Source: JAJVID01 sp050247435 (lineage in GTDB: Bacteria > Acidobacteriota > Blastocatellia > RBC074). From it: 64,000 nucleotides of DNA. Where the stretch lies: assembly GCA_050247435.1 (NCBI GenBank), contig JBFWUF010000001.1, forward strand, positions 62,001 to 126,000. The letters are read 5' to 3'. Position 1 is the stretch's first letter, and every line of letters begins with the position of its first letter. The position numbers were made by a program, and so were the translations under genes. Below, in pieces: positions 43,281 to 52,010 of the stretch. The notes under the pieces are model-generated. The model saw nothing but the letters and a program-made list of their open reading frames with translations, was not told where the DNA came from and ran no database searches.

Positions 43281-44135
43281 TCAACCAGCGACATCGCGAA
43301 TGATGTCCCCCCAGTCCATCTCAAAGATGATCAGGAAACTCTGCACGGCGTCCGCTTCACCGGTGATCAGGCCAACTTCGCGCCGCTGATCCAACTCGAC
43401 TTTGCGCAGGCTCTGGCTCCCGAAGAAGACCTCTTTCCCATCGCGGATGATCGCCTGGGCGTGCAGACGGATGAGCGGAATTTCGCGGACCTCGACGCCT
43501 TTCACGCGTTTATTCATGGCTCCGATGACTTTGATCTCGACCCCCGCCTTGGCGAGGTTTTCCAGTAACTTGACCATCTGCGGGTCGGTGAGCTTGCCGT
43601 CGTAAATCAACAGTTGCTTTTCGGCGCTCAGTATGAATTCGGTAAGCTTCGATCTTGAATTGACGGGACTGATGACGAAGTGCGCGGCCTCGACCCGGTG
43701 CGCCTGCCTTTCAACGTCGGCCTCAAATAACTGCACGGCCTCGGAGACGAGATAGGGCTTGTCGGTGATCACTCCGAAACTGCGGCTGTGGTGGATGTCG
43801 AGGAAGGTGAAGTTGAACGTCAGCAGGTAAAGCTCACGCCGGTCAATGATCATCATCTTGCTGTGATAACGAACCAGGTCTTCGGCGGTGCGAGTGACTT
43901 TGACGCCGCGTCCGGCCAGACGTTTCTCAAGCTTCTTGATCTCTTTCAGGTCTTCTTTGTTGGTGTAGGTGATCAGCGCGTGGACGTGAACGCCACGCGC
44001 CGCGGCTTCGACCAGTTCCTGCTCAATCTCCAGCCGATCCAATCGGTAGAGAATGACTTCAATGCTTTTTTTCGCTAGCCTGATTCCTTTGAGAAACGGC
44101 TCGATGCCGTCGCGTGGTTGAATGATGACCTGCAT
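43281..44135 (-). CDS. phospholipase-D-like protein with altered second HKD motif
   Basis: A 284-residue protein of the PLD superfamily. The first HKD motif is intact (YHSKMMIIDR, about residues 90-99). The second reads LHAQAIIRDGKEVFFGSQSL: the His, Asp and Gly-Ser are kept, but Lys is replaced by Gln. The N-terminal block (LAKKSIEVILYRL) is the usual entry strand and helix. TrmB-type regulators carry similar PLD-like domains, but no DNA-binding domain is visible here. ATG 44135 is chosen over the upstream TTG 44156. Substrate unknown; catalytic activity is doubtful if it needs both motifs. It lies 37 bp upstream of the acid phosphatase gene. Confidence 0.8.
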   Translation of the reverse strand: MQVIIQPRDGIEPFLKGIRLAKKSIEVILYRLDRLEIEQELVEAAARGVHVHALITYTNKEDLKEIKKLEKRLAGRGVKVTRTAEDLVRYHSKMMIIDRRELYLLTFNFTFLDIHHSRSFGVITDKPYLVSEAVQLFEADVERQAHRVEAAHFVISPVNSRSKLTEFILSAEKQLLIYDGKLTDPQMVKLLENLAKAGVEIKVIGAMNKRVKGVEVREIPLIRLHAQAIIRDGKEVFFGSQSLRKVELDQRREVGLITGEADAVQSFLIIFEMDWGDIIRDVAG

Positions 44136-44181
44136 CGCAAAAGTGGATATTTCCAAAGTGAGAGAGCGCGGTTGACACGAC

Positions 44182-44208
44182 GCGAGGCCGGCTTTGAACC
44201 GGCCTCGC
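44182..44208. repeat. short hairpin between kinase-like and PLD-like genes
   Basis: GCGAGGCCGG (44182-44191) and CCGGCCTCGC (44199-44208) are perfect reverse complements around seven bases (CTTTGAA). No T tract follows on the minus strand, so terminator function is uncertain. Confidence 0.7.
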
Positions 44209-44258
44209 CGAAATGACGCGGGTTTCCGCGCCTCTATTTTAAAAGCGGTAGCCGCAGC

Positions 44259-45296
<1,038 letters not shown>

Positions 45297-45421
45297 AGTA
45301 CTACCTCCGTGGTTTGGGCTTTCCTGTTGATGGGGCAATCTAGCGGTATGTGTGCGACAAGTCTCTCGTCAAACACACGCGGATTTTGCGAGTTCAAAGG
45401 GCCAGGGATTTCGCCTGACCG

Positions 45422-48076
45422 TTATTTGTAATCGAGTCTCAGATAGCTTCCGGCGTCACCGACCACGAACGCGTAGCTGCGGCCATTGATGGTCACGCTG
45501 GTGATGCCTTCAGGCTTCATCTTGTCTTCGAGCGTCATCAGCTTGACCGGCTTGGCGTCCGGCTCGCCGTTCCACTCCCACAATCCGAAGTCGGTCTTCT
45601 GCGCGGTTTCAGGAGCGCCGGAAATGATCAGGAAGCTTCTCAGGTGCGAATCGTAAGTGATGTCGCGCACACCGTGGCCGTCGAGCGACAGGACAATCAC
45701 GTTCGGCTCATCAACCTTCAGGTTCTCGCGCGTGAAGGCCCCGCGCGGGTTAAGCAGCTTGATCGGCACGAGCACGGCCTGATTTCCGATTTGCGGCCCG
45801 CGCAATCCGAGCAGCAGTCTTTCGTTGTTCGGATCCCACGCGATGCCTTCGATATTCAATCCGCCTTTCAACCCTTCGGGCGCGCCGCTAACAGAGATCG
45901 CCGCCACGTTCTGAAGCAGGAACGAGCGAAAGTCGGTGATGATCTCGGGCTGGCCACGCAGCGTCTGCGTTTCGGGGCTGATGTCAAAGCGGACGATCGA
46001 GTTCATCGCGCCGTCTTTCGGGTCTGATTGAGAAGTGACAAGGTAGAAGAATGAATTCCCGTACGTGAGCGCCTCAGGGTCTTTGAAACTTACGCCGAGC
46101 GGGATTGACTTGATCGAACCGACCTGCGCGCCGTTCTCGTCGAGTTGCATCCAGAGCACGTCGCCTTTGCTGCTGTCGGAGACGAAGAGCGCGCCATTCA
46201 AACCGGGAGCGAAGGCGACGCCTGAAGCTTCCATGGTTTTCCCGAAAGAGAGAAGCCCCAGGCTGAATTCCTCCCACTGCGCGCTGCGTCCGAGTTTGGC
46301 GGTCTGCGTCCCGGTTGGGCCTCCACCATCGCCTCGGGGGCCTTCGCTCTGCTTCATTCCCGTTTGAATGAGATAGAGAGTTCCTCCCAGCGTCACAAGC
46401 GCGCCGAGCACCTGAGCCAGAATGCGGCTCAAGGCGTTTGCGCTGAACCAACTGTTTTTGTCCTTGTCATTCTTCTTCTTTTTCTTCTCTTTTTTGTCGT
46501 CGTCGCCGTTCGAAGCGGCCACGGGAGCGGCCTGCGCGGCCTGCGCGAGTTGATGCGGGGCGGCAACGCCGGGCGCTGACCACGAATCCGGATCGGTTCG
46601 CACGCCGGGTTGCGCCGCGGGCGATAGGGTCCGCGTCATCGCGCGGCGGCGAATCTCTTCCAGCGCTTCGGGTGTGAGCCGCGCGGTTTTGTTCTCGACA
46701 GTTTCAGCCGGATTGCGGAAAGTCAGCAGCGCCTGGCCCAATTGAATCTTGTCGCCGTGCTGCAAGGTGTGGGCTTCGCCGCCCAGCCTGCGCCCGTTGA
46801 TGAACGTGCCGTTGCTGCTGCCCAAATCCGCGATGTTGAAACCGCCGTTGAGCGCCAGCACGATGGCGTGCGTGCTGCTGACCGTCGGGTCTGAAATCAC
46901 CAGACGGTTGTGCGCCGCCTTGCCGATTTCGATCTCAGGGTGGTTGAGCGGCGCCTCGATCTTCTCGCCGGATGGCATGACGCCGACCAGCCTCGGCGTG
47001 AAAAATTTGTCGAGATGCGCGGCAATCTCGCTCGGAATCGCCAGGCGCAGCGATGCCTTTTTGCGCGTGATGCGTTCGGCCTCGTCAATTGTGGCTTTGT
47101 CGGTCGGATCGGTGACGGCCAGCGTCAATCGGTCGGGTTGCGTGATGACCGGGCAGATCATCCGTTCGCGCAGGAACTGCGGACGCAGCGCCGAAGCCGA
47201 AGCCGTGTCAATCTCCATCGTTTTCAACTCGACCGGAGGGATGTTGAACGTGCGGCTCATCAGGTCGCGCAGGCCGATCTCGGTCGCAAGTTTCTCTTCA
47301 ATCAGCGCGCGGCAAAGGCGGCGTCCGCGCGCATCCTGCCCGCGCAATCGTTCGACCGCGCTCTGGGCGACCAGGCCGGAAGAGACCAGCGCGGCGGCCA
47401 ACGCGTCTTCGTTCAACACCGCGGGTTTGGGCGTGGGCGGCGCCGTGGGCGGAGGCGGAGGAGTTTCAGCCGCGCCCAGCATCTGCGTGCGCTGCATTGA
47501 GAGCGTATCGCCAGCCTCTTTCAACCGGAAAGTCAGCGTGCAATGGCCCATTTTAACCAGATCGCCGTGTTGCAGCGCGCGCGGTTCCGTGACGCGCGCG
47601 TCGTTGAGCAGCGTCCCGTTGCGGCTGCCGAGATCGGTGATCTTGTAGGCGCCGCCTTCAAAACTGATCATCGCGTGCGCGCCGGAAACCGAGGCGTCGG
47701 CCAGGATGATGTCGTTCTGCGGCCCTTTGCCGATCTTTACGGCGCCATCGCTCAAATCGCGCTCGATCACGCTGCCGTCGCGCAGCAGGATGTGCAGGGT
47801 GGCTTCCGGCTGCTGGGGCTTTGCATCGTCTTTTGGAGCTACCATAATTGTTTGCTGGGGAGATTGTCCGGGAGGCGCGCTGTTCGGGATTACAGGCCCC
47901 CTCGATGTTTCCGAAGGGATTTCAGGATTCGACAACTCAGGCGAAGTTCCTCTCTGGCTTATATCAACTTGTCCCAACGGCGCGGAGACGGGGCGTAAAT
48001 CCGCGCCGCATTGATTACAAAACCGGCTCACCTCGCGCGGGATTGGAGCTTTGCATTGAGGGCATGCGTTAGTCAT
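45422..48076 (-). CDS. zinc ribbon-FHA-MshEN-FHA-TM-DUF3616 fusion protein
   Basis: An 884-residue multidomain protein. Residues 1-28 form a zinc ribbon (CPQCKAPI, CNQCG). A first FHA domain lies at about 92-186 (SRNGTLLN). A T2SE-N/MshEN-like domain spans about 215-355 (GRRLCRALIEEKLATEIGL), and a second FHA domain about 365-455 (SSNGTFING). A Pro/Ala-rich linker with a KKEKKKKK run precedes a membrane helix near residue 560. Outside is a C-terminal DUF3616-like propeller (GGLNIEGIAWDPNNERLLLG). FHA domains bind phosphothreonine, and MshEN domains can bind c-di-GMP, so it may couple inner signals to an outer ligand domain. ATG 48076 has a weak ribosome binding site. Confidence 0.88.
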   Translation of the reverse strand: MTNACPQCKAPIPREVSRFCNQCGADLRPVSAPLGQVDISQRGTSPELSNPEIPSETSRGPVIPNSAPPGQSPQQTIMVAPKDDAKPQQPEATLHILLRDGSVIERDLSDGAVKIGKGPQNDIILADASVSGAHAMISFEGGAYKITDLGSRNGTLLNDARVTEPRALQHGDLVKMGHCTLTFRLKEAGDTLSMQRTQMLGAAETPPPPPTAPPTPKPAVLNEDALAAALVSSGLVAQSAVERLRGQDARGRRLCRALIEEKLATEIGLRDLMSRTFNIPPVELKTMEIDTASASALRPQFLRERMICPVITQPDRLTLAVTDPTDKATIDEAERITRKKASLRLAIPSEIAAHLDKFFTPRLVGVMPSGEKIEAPLNHPEIEIGKAAHNRLVISDPTVSSTHAIVLALNGGFNIADLGSSNGTFINGRRLGGEAHTLQHGDKIQLGQALLTFRNPAETVENKTARLTPEALEEIRRRAMTRTLSPAAQPGVRTDPDSWSAPGVAAPHQLAQAAQAAPVAASNGDDDKKEKKKKKNDKDKNSWFSANALSRILAQVLGALVTLGGTLYLIQTGMKQSEGPRGDGGGPTGTQTAKLGRSAQWEEFSLGLLSFGKTMEASGVAFAPGLNGALFVSDSSKGDVLWMQLDENGAQVGSIKSIPLGVSFKDPEALTYGNSFFYLVTSQSDPKDGAMNSIVRFDISPETQTLRGQPEIITDFRSFLLQNVAAISVSGAPEGLKGGLNIEGIAWDPNNERLLLGLRGPQIGNQAVLVPIKLLNPRGAFTRENLKVDEPNVIVLSLDGHGVRDITYDSHLRSFLIISGAPETAQKTDFGLWEWNGEPDAKPVKLMTLEDKMKPEGITSVTINGRSYAFVVGDAGSYLRLDYK

Positions 48077-48192
48077 TCCGAATTGCTTAGCGAATTCAAT
48101 TTCACACCTATAAACAGGGCACGAACTCAACTTCCGACTTTAAACCAAGCACGGATGCTAAATCAGTTTGCGGGCTAAATCAATTGTGATTG

Positions 48193-48258
48193 TTGGTGGT
48201 TGGTGGCCGGTTGAAAAATGCGCGGGCCTTCCGGCCACTAACCAACCATCAACCACCA
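48193..48258. repeat. imperfect palindrome of GGTGGTT words
   Basis: GTTGGTGGTTGGTGGCCGG (about 48192-48210) pairs with CCGGCCACTAACCAACCATC (48231-48250) and the following AACCACCA, with a few mismatches and one extra unit on the right. It lies between the divergent FHA and S41 protease genes, 26 bp upstream of the S41 promoter. Confidence 0.85.
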
Positions 48259-48283
48259 TGCGCCATTTCGATCTTTTCGGAAC

Positions 48284-48312
48284 CTTCGCGTGCGGGGTTC
48301 GTAAGGTATAAT
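48284..48312 (+). promoter_or_regulatory. candidate promoter of the S41 protease gene
   Basis: TATAAT at 48307-48312 with a weak -35 (CTTCGC, 48284-48289) at 17 bp. Predicted leader about 57 nt to ATG 48375. Confidence 0.55.
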
Positions 48313-48374
48313 CGCTCGCGCCTTGTACCCGGCGATACCATTCAAAAGCAGTGTTTCAAAACGGAGAGCAGTTA

Positions 48375-49748
48375 ATGAGTAAAAGACTGATTTGGGCGGC
48401 GTTCATTGTGTTGGCCGTGACGCTCTTCATCGGCGGGGTGATTGCGCAGGCTCAGCAGCCGGCGCAATCACAAATCGTGGCCGTCCCCTCCAACGAAAAC
48501 GCCAGCGACATTCGGCGACGGACTTTCGACATCGTTTGGCGGACGGTGAAGGAGAAACATTTCGATCCCGCGATGGGCGGTGTTGATTGGGAGAAAGTAC
48601 GGGAAATTTACGCGCCCAAAGCCGCCGCCGCCAAAGACAATCAGGAGCTTTACCGCGCGCTGCAGGAGATGCTCGGCGAGCTTCATCAATCCCATTTCAA
48701 CATCATTCCTCCAGAATCGGTCATTCCCGAAGATCAAAAGGCTCCGTTGAATGGAGGCGCCGGCATAGACCTGCGTCTGATCGGAGGCGCGGTGATGATC
48801 ACCCGCGTCGAGCCGGGGGCGAGCGCGGCGCAGGCCGGATTGCGCCCCGGTTTCCTGATCAAACAGGTTGACGACAGAACCGTTGAGCAAATCGTGGCGC
48901 CCCTTGCGAAGATCGCAGAACGGACGGAACTAAAAAATATCCTCGGCGCCCGGCGCGTCCTGGCCGCGATCAACGGCGATCCGGGCACGGCGGTAAAGAT
49001 CGTTTATCTGGACGACAAGGACCAGCGGCGCGAAACGACCGTCACGCGCGAGAATTTGAAAGGCGAACTGTCGCCGACATTCGGAAACTTCCCGCCGCAG
49101 TACACCGAGTTCGAGACGAAGCGAATAGCCAATGGCTCCAGTGGATCAGGCTACATCAGCTACATCCGTTTCAACATCTTCACGATGCCGGTGGTCGAAA
49201 AACTCAAAGCGGCCATCGGCGAGTTCAACGGCGCCGATGGGATGATCTTCGATCTGCGCGGGAATCCGGGCGGGGTCGGCGGCATCGCCTCGACCATCGC
49301 CGGCAGGATTTGCGACAAGCCGGGTTCGCTCGGCACGATGAAGATGCGTAGCGGCGAGATGAGATTCGCCATCTTCCCGCAACCAAACCCATACACCGGC
49401 CCGGTCGCCGTTCTGATTGACGGCATGAGCGCTTCGACGAGCGAAGTCTTTTCGAGCGGAATTCAGGAGATGGGCCGCGCCGTCATCGTAGGCGAGCGCA
49501 GCGCCGGAGCCGCGCTGCCATCGTTTCTTCAAAGGCTTCCCACTGGCGCGCTTTTTCAATTCGCCATCGCCGATTTCAAAACGCCGAAAGGCGTACTGGT
49601 CGAAGGGCGCGGCGTGACCCCTGATGTCGAAGTGAAATATGACCGCGCGTCACTGCTCGCGGGACGCGACGCGCAACTTGACGCGGCCGTCGAGCAAATC
49701 CGCAAATCGCGGGAAAAGGCTCGACGGAAATCGCGCGCCGCGAAATAA
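48375..49748 (+). CDS. exported S41-family (Tsp-like) serine protease
   Basis: A 457-residue exported protease. A signal peptide or anchor covers about residues 4-25. A helical N-terminal domain (RRRTFDIVWRTVKEKHFD) is followed by a PDZ domain near 120-190 (VEPGASAAQAGLRPGFLI). The S41 catalytic core has DLRGNPGG and VLIDGMSASTSEVFSSG, with the catalytic Ser near residue 352. The Lys of a Ser-Lys dyad is not certain; this may be the tricorn-like type with a Ser-His-Ser-Glu set. GGAGA supports the start. Role in periplasmic protein turnover is likely. Confidence 0.93.
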   Translation: MSKRLIWAAFIVLAVTLFIGGVIAQAQQPAQSQIVAVPSNENASDIRRRTFDIVWRTVKEKHFDPAMGGVDWEKVREIYAPKAAAAKDNQELYRALQEMLGELHQSHFNIIPPESVIPEDQKAPLNGGAGIDLRLIGGAVMITRVEPGASAAQAGLRPGFLIKQVDDRTVEQIVAPLAKIAERTELKNILGARRVLAAINGDPGTAVKIVYLDDKDQRRETTVTRENLKGELSPTFGNFPPQYTEFETKRIANGSSGSGYISYIRFNIFTMPVVEKLKAAIGEFNGADGMIFDLRGNPGGVGGIASTIAGRICDKPGSLGTMKMRSGEMRFAIFPQPNPYTGPVAVLIDGMSASTSEVFSSGIQEMGRAVIVGERSAGAALPSFLQRLPTGALFQFAIADFKTPKGVLVEGRGVTPDVEVKYDRASLLAGRDAQLDAAVEQIRKSREKARRKSRAAK

Positions 49749-49799
49749 AGCTTATCTAAACATCAACTTTCAACATTCAACTCAGAAAGGGAGAATTTT

Positions 49800-50582
49800 A
49801 TGAAACGAATTGCTCTGATCATGGCCTTCTTGATGCTGGCGGCCATCGCCGTCGCCGCGCAGGACAAGCCGAAAACGGACGCTCCGAAAGCGGACGCCGC
49901 CAAAACCGACACGAAGGCCGCCGCGTTGCCAACGGTTGACGATGTTCTCGACAAATTCGTCAAAGCGATTGGTGGCAAGGAGGCTGTGGAGAAAGCCACA
50001 TCACGCTCGATGAAAGGTTCTTTCGATATCGAAGCGATGAACATGACCGGGACTTTCGAAATGATCGCCAAAGCCCCGAACAAAAGCGCGGTGAAAATAG
50101 ACCTCCCCGGGTTCGGTGTGGTCAACAATGTTTATGACGGTACGAAGGCATGGTCAGCCGACCCGATGCAGGGATTGCGCGAATTGAGCGGCGCCGAACT
50201 GGCCGCGATGAAGCGCCGGTCGGATTTTTACGCCGAGATCAATTACAAGAAGCATTACTCGAAGATGGAAGTTAAGGGCAAAGAGAAGGTCGGCTCGTAT
50301 GAAACTTACGTCATCGAAGCCACTCCCGTCGAAGGCGGCCCTGAAAAACTCTACTTCGACGCCAACACCGGATTGCTCGTGCGTCACGACATGGAAGTCG
50401 AAAGCCCGCAAGGCAAGATGGCGACCGAATCCTACATGGACGATTACAAAGTCGTGGACGGCGTCAAAGTCGCTCACTTGATGAAGCAGGTCAATCCGAT
50501 GATCGCCTGGAGCATGAAAATCACCGAGATCAAAACCAACGTCCCGGTTGACGACGCGAAATTCAACAAGCCGGCGAACTAA
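49800..50582 (+). CDS. exported LolA-like lipoprotein-binding-fold protein
   Basis: A 260-residue exported protein with a signal peptide (about residues 1-20, ending IAVAAQ) and an Ala/Lys/Asp-rich linker. A beta-rich domain follows from about residue 45. It resembles the open-barrel LolA/LolB and outer-membrane lipoprotein-sorting protein fold (VDDVLDKFVKAIGGKEAVEK, then KLYFDANTGLLVRHDME). It may bind a hydrophobic ligand. GGGAG precedes the start. A strong terminator follows. The S41 gene lies 51 bp upstream and may be in the same transcript. The exact role is unknown. Confidence 0.82.
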   Translation: MKRIALIMAFLMLAAIAVAAQDKPKTDAPKADAAKTDTKAAALPTVDDVLDKFVKAIGGKEAVEKATSRSMKGSFDIEAMNMTGTFEMIAKAPNKSAVKIDLPGFGVVNNVYDGTKAWSADPMQGLRELSGAELAAMKRRSDFYAEINYKKHYSKMEVKGKEKVGSYETYVIEATPVEGGPEKLYFDANTGLLVRHDMEVESPQGKMATESYMDDYKVVDGVKVAHLMKQVNPMIAWSMKITEIKTNVPVDDAKFNKPAN

Positions 50583-50609
50583 AACCGAATTGGCGAGAAG
50601 AGATACAAA

Positions 50610-50640
50610 AGGGGCGAGATCATCTCGCCCCTAAATTTTT
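50610..50640 (+). terminator. intrinsic terminator
   Basis: AGGGGCGAGAT (50610-50620) and ATCTCGCCCCT (50622-50632) pair perfectly around one base, followed by AAATTTTT. It ends the S41-LolA-like transcript and may also serve the convergent minus-strand gene, since an A-run precedes it. Confidence 0.9.
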
Positions 50641-50672
50641 GAGTGGTTGAATTAGCGCCGCGACAGAAACTA

Positions 50673-51557
50673 TCAGTTCAGCTCATTCGTCCGCTTAACT
50701 TCCTGCGGCAGTAAACCCGTCGTAGCTTCCGCAATCGAATGTTGAATTGATTGTGGGGGCAGCGCCGCCGTGCCGGGAGCGTTCACTCCTTCAACCAAGC
50801 CGCGGCGGGACGGCGCGGCCAGCTCATCCTGTTCTGGCTTATGTCTGACCGTTCTGCCCAGCCGCCGCAAGCCCGCGAGAAGGAATGCCAGGCCAGGCCC
50901 GCTGATAAAGCCGATCAACAGCGCTGTCAGCTTCAACAACTTCAGAGCGCTCATCGTGTCGTGCTTGAACAGAAAGATCAGCGCGGGCAACAGCAACCCG
51001 GCCAGGACGCAGATCGCGCCCATCACAATGCTGTTGTAACTCGCGTTGGCGTTCGCCGTGAGTCGCAGCAGATCAAGTTCCGGCGGGTCGTCCGCCGCCA
51101 CGGGAGCGCCGCATTGACGGCAGAAACGAGCGCCGCTTGCCCCCGCGCCGCAGGCCGGGCAATGCGACAGAGCGGCGCGCGACACGGCAAGCGCGATGGC
51201 TGCTTCGGCCTCTCGCGTCAGCGTGTTGCGGTCACCTTTCGTAATGTAGCCCCAATAGACGCCCTTGACCGTGTAAGCGAAAGTGATGCGCGTTGCGTTT
51301 GCGCCCGCCGATTTCAAGCCGATGTCGAGCGTCCTGCCGTAATCGAGAATATCAAGTGAACAGCCGCTTTTGGCGCAGTCGCTCGCGCCGTGGCGAGCCT
51401 GAATCGGGTTTTCGTTCAACACACGGTAGCCCATCCGCTCCAGCGCGCCGGCCAATCGAGCGCGCAAGCTTTCGACGTCGCCAGTGACGACGCGTGTCAC
51501 ATCATGGTCAAAGGTGTAATAACTGCTGTCTCCCATCGCCGCGAATTCCGCGCTCAT
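50673..51557 (-). CDS. zinc-ribbon membrane protein of unknown function
   Basis: A 294-residue protein. Residues about 10-130 form an alpha/beta domain with two Cys (SDCAKSGCS). A zinc ribbon follows at about 133-152 (CPACGAG, CRQCGAPV), then two membrane helices (about 178-198 and 208-232) and a Pro/Arg-rich tail. GGAGG supports ATG 51557. The layout suggests a membrane-anchored regulator. I do not recognise the N-terminal domain. Confidence 0.78.
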   Translation of the reverse strand: MSAEFAAMGDSSYYTFDHDVTRVVTGDVESLRARLAGALERMGYRVLNENPIQARHGASDCAKSGCSLDILDYGRTLDIGLKSAGANATRITFAYTVKGVYWGYITKGDRNTLTREAEAAIALAVSRAALSHCPACGAGASGARFCRQCGAPVAADDPPELDLLRLTANANASYNSIVMGAICVLAGLLLPALIFLFKHDTMSALKLLKLTALLIGFISGPGLAFLLAGLRRLGRTVRHKPEQDELAAPSRRGLVEGVNAPGTAALPPQSIQHSIAEATTGLLPQEVKRTNELN

Positions 51558-51713
51558 AAATAACCTCCATGTCTGCTTGCCTGTGTCTTGTCGTGATTAA
51601 AGAGATTGTCTGAATTCCGTCTGTTCTTACGCCTTCGGATTCCCCAATGTTCCGCGCGAAACGGCCAGAAACATACCACATGCGCGCCGCATTTGACCCT
51701 TTCGCAACACAAT

Positions 51714-51752
51714 CTTAACGCGCCGCTAACACATCCCTAACTCCAACTGAAC
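51714..51752 (+). promoter_or_regulatory. second CTTAAC-type array with 11-bp period
   Basis: CTTAAC (51714), GCTAAC (51725), CCTAAC (51736), CTGAAC (51747): four words each starting exactly 11 bp apart. It resembles the array upstream of phoU and points toward the small zinc protein at 51811. Candidate -10 elements are TATCTT (about 51763) and TATAAA (51780). Confidence 0.6.
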
Positions 51753-51810
51753 ATCCGGCATTTATCTTCAGCCCGACGCTATAAAATCAATGACGAAGGA
51801 GGGGGTGAAG

Positions 51811-52005
51811 ATGGCAAGACGAATTGAAAACGAATGCGCATTTTGCGCTGAAGAGATTACGGCGGATGCGGGCGTCATCGGCAAAGACTGGAAGGTCTAT
51901 TGCAGCGAGAACTGCGCCGAGTCGGGCGAGACGATGTCGCTCGAAGAGTGGCGGAAGGTGATGAGCCGGGCGCCGGCGAGTAATGATTTCTTCGTTCAAG
52001 AATAA
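51811..52005 (+). CDS. small Cys-rich zinc-finger protein
   Basis: A 64-residue cytoplasmic protein with CAFCAEEI near the N-terminus and YCSENCAES about 18 residues later: a treble-clef/TRASH-like or prokaryotic-metallothionein-like metal site. The rest is helical. GGAGGGGG upstream of ATG 51811 is a strong ribosome binding site. A Pho-box-like array lies about 60 bp upstream, so it may be under PhoB control. It converges on the TonB receptor gene with a 5-bp gap. Confidence 0.82.
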   Translation: MARRIENECAFCAEEITADAGVIGKDWKVYCSENCAESGETMSLEEWRKVMSRAPASNDFFVQE

Positions 52006-52010
52006 ACCGT

